From the NCBI GenBank assembly GCA_000149265.1, contig CH003228.1:2243016-2307015 (forward strand): a stretch of 64,000 bases of DNA, written 5' to 3'. This document shows positions 12,101 through 21,968 of this stretch, piece after piece. Positions within the stretch are counted from its first letter, which is position 1. Each line of letters starts with the position of its first letter. The translations under genes and the position numbers were made by a program. Source of the stretch: Ciona savignyi. Lineage: Eukaryota > Chordata > Ascidiacea > Phlebobranchia > Cionidae. The notes beneath the pieces were generated by a model. It ran no database searches. It saw only the letters and a program-made list of their open reading frames with translations, and had not been told where the DNA came from.

Positions 12101-14582
12101 AAAATAATTAATTTAAATCTGTATATAATCACAGTAAAAAAAGTTTAAAAATAAATTTACATAACACTGAAATTTTTATAACACTATACAGCTTTATTAT
12201 TACAAAATGGTGTTAAATGTTACGTAATAATACAAAGTACTCATAAGATGTTAGGAAATTCTTTTTACATTCTGTTTTACCATTCGGCCGTGCAATCGCA
12301 TTTAACCTTGGCAACTCAGGAGTGAGCAAAGAATTGAAATACATATCCGGCTTTTGATATCCACCACACTTCTCTTGGTTATCTGTGATAAGAGGAATTG
12401 TTAATCTCATTATAACTAATCAACTTGTCAAGCCTGTATACTATGAGAATACCCACACACATTTACTAAAGTATTAAAAATAATACAAGAATGTAGAAAA
12501 TTTGATAATTTATCAATAGTAAATAAGGAGCATTCAACAACTTTACAAATCGAATCAGTCTACAAGGTATTTGAATCTAACCTTGTGGTTGTTTAGTGGC
12601 ATTGCAAAATCTTGGAGGCGATGGTGTTTTGATTGCATTTGACAACATTTTGTCATTTTCTTGATTGAAAGGACACATGGGTGATTTAACTGAGGCTGTA
12701 AACAATTGTGTTTTAGAGTGTTAAGGAACATACAATGTTTTGTATTACATAATGGCACAATTTGGTTACGTTTTGACCATTCACAACAGTAAAAATATTA
12801 AAAGAGAAACAAGCAAAATTGTAAAACTTACATTAGCTAAATAATGGCAGTAAAAACATACACTGTAAAATATATTACACATATGACCATCAAAATGCAT
12901 GTTTTCAAAAAGTCCTGACGTGACAGGGTTAAAAAACTTTAATATACATTTCCATAACAAATGTAACTTACATAAAAATCAAAGCCAACTTTATTTTATA
13001 AAACTCGAGATTTAGCATTATGACAATGTTATATATAAATCCTACATGCATTTGTATACTTCGATTAGTTTCACTTTCTTCTTGGGAATTGCACAATTCT
13101 TTGGTGTCATTATTTGCATCTTTATTTTCACATGACAACGATGCGTTTTCAATAGTTTCTGCAGAATGCTTCACAGTATTCTCTGAAATTTGTAGTAATT
13201 AAACATAATATTGTTTTGACCTTGTTCATGATAGCTACACAGCTTCACTGTTTTACAGTCTTTAAAACTCTTTTCTTAACATAGAATGTATAAGTAAACT
13301 TTGCGTGGCATCTAATAGACTATTAATTGTTATAATTCCATATCGAAAGTAGTAACTATCATTTGAGTAAATTATTATCAGTAATTATCATAAGGCATAC
13401 CCTGCGCTCTTCCTTCCCAAATTGCACCACGGGTATGAACCTTGCTCCAATGAAATGATTAACACTCAACATTATAAACAAACCAACACGTATACTTTAC
13501 CACATGATTAACACTTGCACACATTTCAAAACAACAAGATGTAAGTTTGATCACATATATGTAGCGTATCAGATCGCAAAATAATTATTTGAAGGTGACT
13601 TTCATATGACCGGCAGTAAACAAACAGTGCCAGTCAAATTGAAACAATGCTGGTCAAACGGGTGTTTGTTCCTCGGGAATACTGATAAAGTATTTCTCGC
13701 CATTTTATCTATAGGTTTCGTCAGAAAATAAAGCTTCCTTTCCAATAATTAAATACCTCCTTACCCCAACCTGGCCTGAAACACGCGTTCGCACCGCAGT
13801 TTGCATTACGTCACACCGTCGTCCGTCATATTTGTCAAATTAACATTTGCTTTGGCTGTTTATACCTTATCACGTGTTCGTGGTGAGATCAATTAATCGG
13901 CGCTTTTAAAGGCAAGCTTTATCTATTACGGCGCGTCTCCGATTTATAAATGCGCGTTTTATACAGGTTAATTATTAGTGCCGGTCAAATGACCGATGAC
14001 CGACTATTATTTTGCGGTCTGGGTATTATACACAATGTGTTGTATTGAGGCTATGATGGCATTAAAAACACATATAATTACATAAGTACATAATACTAAG
14101 ACATCAGGTATTTATAGGAAAACATACCTGTTGCTAATTTAGACTTAAGTGGCTTTCTTTCACTAAGTACTACATATCCTTTGCTTGCCAAATTCTCAGT
14201 AAGATGGTTACAGACTGACTGTGTTAACTTGAGTGATTCACTACTGCAAACCAACATTTGTGTCATCAAGGATTCAGTTATCTTCTGTTTGGTGGATTCA
14301 AGGTGACAATCATCCTATAGAATGAAAAATAATTTCAAGTCCATACAAAAGTATTGAGCAAAGAGGAGTAATGAAGGTAAAGCGCAAAGTGGAGTTTACC
14401 TTTAAAGAATGGATTTCACTTGCCATTTTGTTTAACTTTCTAAGGCTCTCAGCACTACGTGTAAAAGAGTATGGTAAAATTTGCTTGGATTGTTGATCAA
14501 AAACTGGAACTTTTGTGTCAATTGTAGAAGCTAAGTTCTGCAGCGAAGAAAATGCTGTTCTATGTTGCACTGATTTTTCCAT
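9197..14582 (-). CDS. ska3: SKA3-like kinetochore protein
   Basis: Exons in gene order: 14582-14400, 14314-14128, 13182-13060, 12695-12582, 12382-12281, 11118-11034, 10227-10143, 9923-9801 and 9338-9197 (TGA). Phase agrees at every junction except 12281 to 11118, which needs one unseen exon of length 3n+2. The N-terminus (FSSLQNLASTIDTK, then LNKMASEIHSLKDDCHLEST and ASKGYVVLSERKP) resembles the SKA3 helical domain in order and spacing. The middle has repeated TP/SP motifs like those in SKA3, where they are CDK1 sites: IKTPSPPRF, LLTPELPRL, NTPDSPDL, LSPEMPDFSI. The C-terminus (WIDPAAYEQLPTSTKRL; VKEIEDATGLGSKAKSCIYV) looks like a winged helix of the SKA1 kind. SKA couples Ndc80 to microtubules in mitosis. 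The SKA3 call is inference from motif order; a SKA1-like or fused form is possible. Confidence 0.6.
13603..13995. mobile_element. Possible MITE in an intron of the SKA3-like gene
   Basis: The ends look like short imperfect terminal inverted repeats: CATATGACCGGCAGTAA at the left and, read in reverse, CATTTGACCGGCACTAATAA at the right. The interior is richer in CpG than the flanks and contains a CRE-like ATTACGTCAC. No clean target duplication was seen, so an internal promoter is an alternative reading. Confidence 0.35.
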
Positions 14583-15014
14583 ATTTTAAACCAGCAGTTT
14601 TAACTTGAACTTAATAATTTGAAAATAAACTCTAAAAGGTTAAAAAAAATTATTGGATGGATAGTTAGTAGGCCTACCACTTAAAATGTTTTTACACAAA
14701 ATATAAACACTGTTAAAATATGTTCCATAACTTTTTAAGTTCCTGTAAGTTTTAAATAGTAACAAACAATATCGATCAACCATAGCTCATCAGGAAGGTT
14801 ATGTATTGTGGAAAAAATATTGCCCCATAATGCACAGATTAGGTATTTTTGGTAGCTTGGCTACATTTAGAAAAATTTGGGCATTATCATTGATAATAAT
14901 AAAGCTAAATTTCAGATAACAGCAATTTAAGTTTACAGTAATCCTTTAAGTATTTTGATTTGAATGTCGAATAACAACTAAGCTTTGAAAAATGATTATT
15001 TCCGTAGGTATTTA

Positions 15015-15626
15015 TCATTCCTTCATTTCTCCATCTTCTCCATCTTCTTCGGGTGACTCTAAATACCCAGTGTGGGCAGTGTGGGCAGTGTGGGCAGTGT
15101 GTAGGCAGTGTGGGCAGTGTGGGCAGTGTGGGCAGTGTGTGGACAGTGTGTGGGCACACTTGAAACCCTTACCCTAAGTCTAACTCTGACCATAACCCTA
15201 ACTCTAACCCTAACTCTTACCCTAACTCTAACCCTAACTCTCACCCTTACTGTAACCCTACCTCTAATCCTAACTCTGGCACACTGCTCACACTGCCTAC
15301 ACACTGCCCACACTGCCCACACTGCCTACGCTGCCTACACACTGCCTACACACTGCCCACACTGCCCACACTGGGTATTTAGAGGAACCGTCTTCTTCTA
15401 CACCTTTGATGTAGAGAATATTGTTACAACGAATTAAAACTTCCCCAAGGTGACCCGACAGTGCCCCTTCCACAAATTCTTCAGTGTTGGCAAGCTGCAT
15501 GTTCATATATCCATCCACAGACACCAAGTATCCCTTATACTCCATTCCCCACTTCAGTTTAACGAGAACAGGTTTTCCTGTGAGTCCATTAAGAAACGGT
15601 TTCGGGTTCATTGGCAAAGTAGACAT
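15015..15626 (-). CDS. snrpf: Small nuclear ribonucleoprotein Sm F
   Basis: Exon 1 is 15626-15389 and exon 2 is 15058-15015 (TGA), giving 93 residues against 86 in human. The Sm fold is nearly identical to vertebrate [25 protein letters not shown] (Sm1 start), [19 protein letters not shown], and [18 protein letters not shown] (Sm2). The acidic tail ends [11 protein letters not shown], as in other animals, and is recovered only by splicing out 15388-15059. Sm F joins SmE and SmG in the heptameric ring on U1, U2, U4 and U5 snRNA. The start at 15626 ([11 protein letters not shown]) matches the family; an in-frame upstream ATG would add an unlikely N-terminus. It diverges from NCOA4 and lies 432 bases upstream of the SKA3-like start on the same strand. 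Confidence 0.95.
15059..15388 (-). repeat. Inverted-repeat element forming the whole SNRPF intron
   Basis: In gene direction the intron runs from GTTCCT to TATTTAG. Directly inside both splice sites lie perfect inverted ends (CTCTAAATACCCAGTG and its complement), followed by tandem GTGTGGGCA/GTGTAGGCA units on each arm. The arms are at 15066-15150 and 15285-15372. Between them, 15165-15278 is a degenerate telomere-like array of CCCTAA/CTCTAA units. The acceptor AG lies within the right inverted end. Short direct repeats GAAGAAGACGG and GAAGAAGATGG lie in the flanking exons, but both encode the acidic tail and may be coincidental. Confidence 0.85.
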
Positions 15627-16412
15627 TATTAAGCGCGGTACTTGTTTAAACAAAAAAACTAGCTTTGCTGTATAAATCTTCTGCAAACAAATCAAATAAA
15701 TTGATTTTGGCGCGCAGGGGAATCACCGTAAACATGGAGATACAAGTTTACCGTACGGTCGTGTGTCTGAATAGTTTACATACAAAAAAGAGGTTACAAA
15801 GATGATATTGTTGATTAGCTGACTGTTGTCCACTTTTTTTTTACAAAACCTCTACATAATCTTATCTGGAACGTTTGTGTATTTTCATATAAAAAACTAA
15901 TAGTTTAACTTATAACCTAAACAACTTTTAATAAATATGATGTACGTCATACTAAACTTGTGAAATATTTCGTAATATTTTTTTTAAACTTATTAAAAAT
16001 AGACAATCGATTAAAACCCGCATACAAAGTAACACCACCCCCCAAAAAAAAATATCGCGTTTAGCGCTTTTGATGGCCAATTCCTAACAAAGCGTACGTG
16101 ATATATCTTGGGACAGAAATGAAGTACAGCTGATTTATGTTTCTATTTTCTAATGCTGCACATCTCGTTACAAACATCGACATTGAGGTTAACGGTAGAC
16201 TACACAATTTTGCAATTAAAAATAAAAGAAAGCAATAATTTTGACACGTTAATAATTATTTCTATAGATGTACATTTGTATCTATAATGATGTACATGTA
16301 TATTTGAAAAATCAGTAGTTAATGTAACTCCTATAGTAATCGTAACCGTTTTTTTTAATAGTATAATAAAAAAATATTGTAAGATAGCTTTACAACAACA
16401 TCAGGAATAAGT
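15627..16412. promoter_or_regulatory. Divergent promoter region of SNRPF and NCOA4
   Basis: The 786 bases between the two start codons contain no exon that I can see and must hold both promoters and 5' UTRs. The segment TTGGCGCGCAGG at 15706-15717, near the SNRPF side, is the only CpG-dense piece; the rest is AT-rich. Core elements cannot be named with confidence. Confidence 0.45.
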
Positions 16413-19065
16413 ATGAATTCTCTTCAATGTGAAATAGAAAACTGCTTAAAGACAACCACATCTTTGGATACAAAGGATTTTGCTGTGTCGGATGTACAAC
16501 ATGTAAGTATAAACACATTTGATAATTTTATTTAAGGTAATTTGTGAAATGTATTAAAATTCCTAATCATACATCCCTAACTGCAATAGCCTAAACAATT
16601 TAATTAAATTTTACCTATCTGGCTTTGGATTATTTTTAAGCCAACTTTCTTTTTCTGATAAGACATTAAATAGCAGCCAATCAATAAGTTTATAATTATT
16701 TTTCAGATTAAAGAATCTATTCAATCAGTTTTCACAAGTCAAATGAAACATTTACAAATTCGTGAAAAATGGTTGCTTAATCAGGTTGACACCGTTTACC
16801 AGTGTTTGGAAAAAATGTCGAAGAAAACTATGGATCAGTTAGCACAGGTTAATTTATTTTACGATTTCATCAAGTTAAATGTTTACTGGCCTAAAAGGTT
16901 AAAATGAATATTATATGGTTCAGAAGTATAATTATTAATTATGTTACAGACAAGGGGAAAACTATTATTTTGTTTGGAATTAATGGAAGAATTGGGAAGC
17001 AACGAAGTCTTGCAGAAGCATGCTGCTTCTTTGTTGAAGATTTACAAACGGCTGTAAGATTTTGTTATACCCTAAGTACAATAAGTGTTGTGAAAAACTA
17101 ATTGTTAGTACTGCAACAGTGATAAGGATATTAAATCCGAACATCTTCATTATTTTGATTAAAAATGTTGCTATTTTTTGACCAGTAAACTATTATGTCA
17201 TAATAGTTTACTGGTATTATGTCGGGTATGTCACAAGGTGTGATATTACACAAGCAATCATAAAATTACGTAACACCCACTCTTAAGTTACCATACCTAA
17301 TTGCACTGTGTTTGTGTGTGAATAAGAGTTAAGACATTCCTTTGATTATGGTAAAATTAATCTACTGGGTTTCGAGCAACATCTGCTCAAAGCCAAATAA
17401 GTGCCTTAACACACAACCAACTAGCTAGCTATTTTGAATTTGCAACCTGTAGGCTGACCCCCATTTTAGTATTGGGCTTTTAGGTAGGAGACCTATATTA
17501 AACAGAGTGGGAATTTCATTAGTCTTTAACTGCCATTGTTTAAGTCAGATCAGGCTGTCAGTGTGATTCCTTTAAATAAGATTTTGTTCGAACAATTTTT
17601 TTCCAGTATAGCTTATAAACTAGTTTCTTATTGGTGGGACATATTACATGTTATGAGGATCTCTTTGAAATGAGTATAGTAGATTGTAATTTATATACCA
17701 TAGCCTGAGGTGTTGAAACTGTATACCATATGGTATATGATAACAGCTGTTCTTTACGCACAATGTTTACCATATGCATATATAACTTCTTGTTATCTTG
17801 TACAAAATAGAACCAATTCTTACTTTTAAAGGTTATTGTACAAACCATATGAGACAACTTATTTATACCTGGTATAAATATTGTTTCAGATTAGCACAAG
17901 AGTTACGTCATAGCAATTCAAAATCACCCATCACGTTCGAGTATAATGACTTAAGCAGTAAAATACAAAATTTTGGGGTGGTACATTGCAAAGAAGAGGA
18001 CTCTTGTTCTGATGATTCATGGGAATATCCAGAAAGTGAGAACTCCCTATCAGAGTTTGATTTTCAGGTGACAATGTTTTATTATATATATATTTATTTT
18101 TTTAGGCCTATCTTGTGTGAGATCAAAGAAGCTAAATACTTTTGGTTAGTTCTCAAAATAGACTTGCCTGACTAAATCAAAGGGTTTCAAACTTCGTTCG
18201 ATTTACCATCTGTGGACATTTGGTAATCGGCAATTGGCTTGTTGCACTTATATCTAAGATATATTGTTATGTTTTAGTTATAGATATGTGACTGTAATAA
18301 ACTATTTTTCCTATATATAAGATTTCTGTGAATTTAGGACAAATATCCTGATGGGAGGTGCACAGGATGTTGTGGAGCAAACTCTGGGAAATCCCAGGAG
18401 ATTGAAGATATTGATCAAATGTTTGGTAAATACCTAGCAATTCAAAGTAGGTCAGGACCAAAACCATAAACACAAGTTTTTATTTAACAGGTGTAAAGCT
18501 GGTAGAGGAAGTGTGCCGGGCAAATGAAATCTGTTCATCACACAGTAAATGTATATGTGATGAGCCTTGTTATTTTACCAATAGTCACGTCCCCACAGCT
18601 GTACTGGATATTGAGAGTGCTGTTGAAGCTATCCTAGCAGCACCCGAGCCTAAGGCATCAAAAATACCAGCAGTTACAGTTGATTGTGTGGATTCATGTG
18701 TAGCTAAAGCAGTGCACAACTCGGCAGAGGAGCAATTCCAAAACCAGATAAAAATGTTGGAAAATCAATTTGCAATAATTATGTCTGAACCACATGCTCC
18801 AATGACACAAGCAGTTAGCAAGCCATGGTCGGTGGATGATGTGTCAGCTGTTATTGATGGCATTCTCAATGACCAAGCACCCAATAAAACAGATGATTTC
18901 CATTTGAATAGTAAAAGTCATATAGGCTATGAGAAAAAAGGCTTAATTGTAATGGATGAAAAATCAGATCAGGAAAAATCCGAGTTTGACTTCACAAAAC
19001 AAGAGGTGAAATGGACTACTGTAGATTCAATGCATGATATATTGGCTAATATTCTACAAGATTAA
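16413..19065 (+). CDS. ncoa4: Nuclear receptor coactivator 4 (ferritinophagy receptor)
   Basis: Six exons, all in phase: 16413-16502, 16707-16847, 16950-17053, 17890-18067, 18338-18425 and 18491-19065, giving 391 residues (human NCOA4 has 614). The N-terminal coiled-coil segment IREKWLLNQVDTVYQCLEKM matches the ARA70 domain. Exon 6 starts VKLVEEV followed by CRANEICSSHSKCICDEPC, the near-invariant cysteine motif of vertebrate NCOA4 with identical spacing (C-x5-C-x5-C-x-C-x3-C). NCOA4 binds ferritin and delivers it to autophagosomes; this motif is associated with iron sensing and turnover by HERC2. Exon 5 adds a second cluster, RCTGCCG, that I do not recall in vertebrates. Most of the long linker and the vertebrate C-terminal tail are absent; a short WTTVDSMHDILANILQD end is present instead. 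The polyA signal is at 19273-19278. Confidence 0.88.
17181..17215. repeat. Perfect 17-bp palindrome in NCOA4 intron 3
   Basis: ACCAGTAAACTATTATG is followed by one T and then its exact reverse complement. It is the most perfect short hairpin I noticed outside the repeat arrays. It lies just before a decayed SINE. Confidence 0.8.
17225..17460 (-). repeat. Decayed SINE in NCOA4 intron 3
   Basis: Scattered blocks match the antisense SINE in the correct order, including a truncated ACACAACCAACTAGCTAGC stretch and GAATTTGCAACCT (the B-box side). It is much older than the copies at 7727 and 34206. Confidence 0.5.
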
Positions 19066-19415
19066 ACTAGCAGTATTATATATATATTATAAATACACCA
19101 TTGCCATTATTGTAAAGGGGTCCTGTATTATAAATTTAAACTTGTTGTTTTTATGAACATTTTAAAGGCTGTTTTAAATTGATGTTTTTTTCTTAAATAC
19201 TCCTCTTCTTAATACAATATCTCAATATTATTTTAATATTTCATTAGTATTCTATTGTGTCATATAATTTCAAATAAAGAGATTGTGATTTATTCAGAAT
19301 AAAATTTGTTTGCATCGCAGAGTTCGAGATACAGTATTCATGAATAGCTGCTTTTATGCGAAATAATGACAGTATTCAGCAATAAATAGCTGAAAAAATA
19401 AAATTAGGACCAAAT
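19066..19415. promoter_or_regulatory. Convergent 3' ends of NCOA4 and TMEM177 with paired polyA signals
   Basis: AATAAA on + at 19273-19278 serves NCOA4. AATAAA on - at 19294-19289 serves TMEM177. They are about 10 bases apart, so the two mRNAs probably overlap at their 3' ends. No coding sequence was seen here. Confidence 0.65.
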
Positions 19416-20363
19416 TCATTTATCGTCAGATTTTTTAAAGTTGTTAAGGATATTTTTAATCCTTCCTTGTCTTTCTGTGTTAGTTGGTCCTCTCCAATTA
19501 ACAAACAAACCATCAATTTCATTGCCATATGCTGTAAACATGTTCTCTCCTTTTTTTCCAAGCAAAGTCCTATGAGCCTTGTTACATTCCATCAGTTTAT
19601 CATAGTATTCCACACCGCCAACTGCATACTCTTGTGACATACTTGCAGCTTTCTTATCAACTGAATACAGCATGAAATGATTGAGACCAGATTTTGCAAA
19701 CTTACATGCCAGCCAGGTTCCAAAAGCACCTGCAAGTGTAGCGCGATACACTGAAATAACAGTAGCAGATCTTTTTCCTGTAAACAAAAGTTTCGGCGCA
19801 TGAAAGCATGCAAAATATCCACCAATCACAAACATAGTTGGAAGCAAAGTTTGCCAAATTGCCCAGTTGTCTTTTATATAAAAAAGACTTCTTGCTACTG
19901 CAAATTGTTGTGCTTGATCTGACAGCACAAGCGATTCAAGAAATTTTCTTTCACTTAGAGTTTCCGTCTGCATTTTTCGTCGTTTTTTCCCAAGTGCTAT
20001 CTCAAGTTCTGCTTCTGCTTCATAAATATTTCGACAATAAAAACTTTTAGGAATTCCAATTCTATTTTCCGGTTTATATTTTGAAAGAAAGTTAAAGCCA
20101 GCACAGCATACAGTTGGGGATACTGTGACATATGGCAAAACTGTACCTTCATACTTCATATCCATCTTAGTTGAAACAAGGAGCCATCTTTGGTGGTCTA
20201 AGGGGAACTTTGAACATTCAAATGAAGCATTAAAAGGCATGAATAAGGATGATGGAAAAATGTGAGGTAAACCATTCTTAAGAGCAACAGTGGCAGCGAT
20301 CATACCTGTTGCTATTTTCCGGTACTTATAAATCAATTTGTACGCATTCATTGTTTGTTCCAT
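19416..20363 (-). CDS. tmem177: Transmembrane protein 177 (mitochondrial COX2 assembly)
   Basis: A single exon of 315 residues; human TMEM177 has 311. The C-terminal half is clearly homologous: ASMSQEYAVGGVEYYDKL, then AHRTLLGKKGENMFTAYGNE. Two hydrophobic segments (about residues 170-190, TLLPTMFVIGGYFACF, and 203-222, ISVYRATLAGAFGTWLACKF) correspond to the paired membrane helices of the family. The segment RIGIPKSFYC matches the family's VGIPASF block. In human cells TMEM177 sits in the inner mitochondrial membrane and associates with COX20 during biogenesis of cytochrome c oxidase subunit 2. The start at 20363 is the only good upstream methionine; MEQTMNAYKLIYKYRKIATG suits a mitochondrial N-terminus. 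The absence of introns is notable beside intron-rich neighbours, although the vertebrate gene also has a single coding exon. Confidence 0.9.
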   Translation of the reverse strand: MEQTMNAYKLIYKYRKIATGMIAATVALKNGLPHIFPSSLFMPFNASFECSKFPLDHQRWLLVSTKMDMKYEGTVLPYVTVSPTVCCAGFNFLSKYKPENRIGIPKSFYCRNIYEAEAELEIALGKKRRKMQTETLSERKFLESLVLSDQAQQFAVARSLFYIKDNWAIWQTLLPTMFVIGGYFACFHAPKLLFTGKRSATVISVYRATLAGAFGTWLACKFAKSGLNHFMLYSVDKKAASMSQEYAVGGVEYYDKLMECNKAHRTLLGKKGENMFTAYGNEIDGLFVNWRGPTNTERQGRIKNILNNFKKSDDK

Positions 20364-20684
20364 TTTGTATACCGGTACTCTTGTTAAATAAATATTTCAA
20401 AATTGTTTATTGGCATTTGTTTTTACTGTACGACATGCCTGTAAAACAAGGATTTACATTTTTCTTGATGTGGCATTAGAAGTTAGAACTAGTCAACTAA
20501 TTAATATTATTACCATATTTTCAGTTGGAATATTTGCAAGGACAAAATTGCTTAAATCGGTTGTGATCTTTGGCAAGTCAATTAGTGGATTGTCTAAAGC
20601 TAGTGCACTACTGAAACTAAAAGAAAGTCTTAACACACTGAGACATCTTGGGTAACACCGCGATACCAAAGTTTGGGCAACACT
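20364..20684. promoter_or_regulatory. Upstream region of TMEM177
   Basis: No exon was seen. It should contain the TMEM177 promoter and 5' UTR and ends at the target duplication of the MITE that follows. Confidence 0.4.
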
Positions 20685-21042
20685 CCAGTATGGAAAGTAC
20701 GGCAGCTGCACACTCGAGTTTTTTTCTCTCTGCGTCTTTGCACACTTGGGTAATTTCACACACGCTCGCGAGCTGGCAGTATAACATCGTATAATTTCCA
20801 ATAAACTTGTAAACCTACCTCTGGACCTCGGGTAATTTACTGTCGGTACGTTTTTTGTTACGTAGATAGATATGTTAGCTGATGGATACGATAGATTTAG
20901 GATAAAATAATATGTTTGTTTAAGATTTTTACAAAAAAAAGTAATAAAAAGGAGAATGTGGACGTTTGCACACTGCACACTTAAATATTTGGCGCGTGCA
21001 CACTCGAGATCTCGGCGAAAATTGACGTACTTTCCATACGGG
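20685..21042. mobile_element. hAT-type MITE with 8-bp target duplication
   Basis: This 358-bp element has terminal inverted repeats CCAGTATGGAAAGTACG (left) and CCCGTATGGAAAGTACG (right end read in reverse). It is flanked by the perfect 8-bp direct repeat GCAACACT at 20677-20684 and 21043-21050. There is no transposase and the size suits a non-autonomous element. An 8-bp duplication is typical of hAT elements. A CACACTCGAG motif occurs near each end in direct orientation. Confidence 0.8.
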
Positions 21043-21050
21043 GCAACACT

Positions 21051-21595
21051 TAAAGAAAAAGGAGGAAAACTGCTTACTAAAACTAATCAAACTAATTTTA
21101 ACGCTGCCATAAACACTAATCTTAAACCTCAAAACTAACCATAACTCCAACCACATGTTTAAAATTAACTCTACTGCCCCAATCTTTATTTTAGTGAGTG
21201 TAGTTTCCATCCTTTTAGTTTTCCCCCAAATGCCTTTACGATAGGGCGCGAGGTATTCCATGAGAATGCTCCCTTACTCTTGGTTATCTGATGATCAATC
21301 TTGTCATACCTCCAATGTGTTTTATATAAAACAATGCTATTATAACGCTATGTTAGGGTTTTACGATACTAACGTAACGTTCTCTATGGCTTTGAATGAC
21401 AATAAAGTTCGCTTATCAGTCATGCGAAGCACCGCAATTTTATTGCATTTGGTGATTGTTTTTCAATGGGGAGTTTTAGCTTTAATAATTCAATCGCTAG
21501 GTGAACTCTCAAGAATTGCACATGTTAGTGTTTTGGTTCAGTATAAACTTTCAACGCTCTTTTAAGTGAGCAATCCACTATATTATATTGAAAAA
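21051..21595. other. Unassigned spacer
   Basis: An open frame of 101 codons at 21260-21565 shows no recognisable domain and no splice partner. I see nothing else that I can name. Confidence 0.3.
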
Positions 21596-21720
21596 TAATA
21601 TACATATTGACAAAATCGCCGACGCATATGTATTACTTCTTTGGACTTCAGTGAAGCAATAGATCAAGACTTAAGTCAACACAACAAAAGCATGGACTTC
21701 TTACTTAATAATTATGCTCC
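21596..21720 (+). pseudogene. Duplicated 5' end of the Munc13-4-like gene
   Basis: About 125 bp match 27849-27974 with roughly 90% identity: the 5' leader, the start codon (ATG at 21692) and the first codons (MDFLLNNYA against MDSLLNNYA). The match stops abruptly at 21720, where repeat-related sequence begins, so no full exon or splice donor is kept. It lies on the same strand as the real gene, 6.25 kb upstream. Confidence 0.75.
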
Positions 21721-21968
21721 TTTTACTCATAAAATTATTTTTTGGCATATCTAGACCATGTTACAAATTTTAATGTTTCAGTGAGTTTCGATTAGGCCTA
21801 CTGCTTCTGGAGGTGCTGCGACGTAACATGCTTGTCAACCGTTTAACCAAATGAAAAACGTACAAATAACAGGAAAAATATCCACTTAAATTCAAACTTT
21901 TATAGTTTAGGACTAGGTATTTTTTTGTTTTTACAAATAACACACAGCAGAGCCTTCTATAAAACTAG

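Noticed and set aside
15297-15380. SNRPF reading straight on into [10 protein letters not shown]
   Set aside because: The conserved [11 protein letters not shown] tail exists further on and is joined in phase by a GT..AG intron, so the read-through tail is intron.
14905-15437. Several overlapping open frames around the WAVWAV / TLTLTL repeats
   Set aside because: They are translations of the intronic GTGTGGGCA and CCCTAA arrays; the real coding exons of SNRPF flank them.
21260-21565. 101-codon plus-strand open frame with hydrophobic stretches
   Set aside because: There is no family resemblance and no splice support; the region is bounded by a MITE and a duplicated exon fragment.
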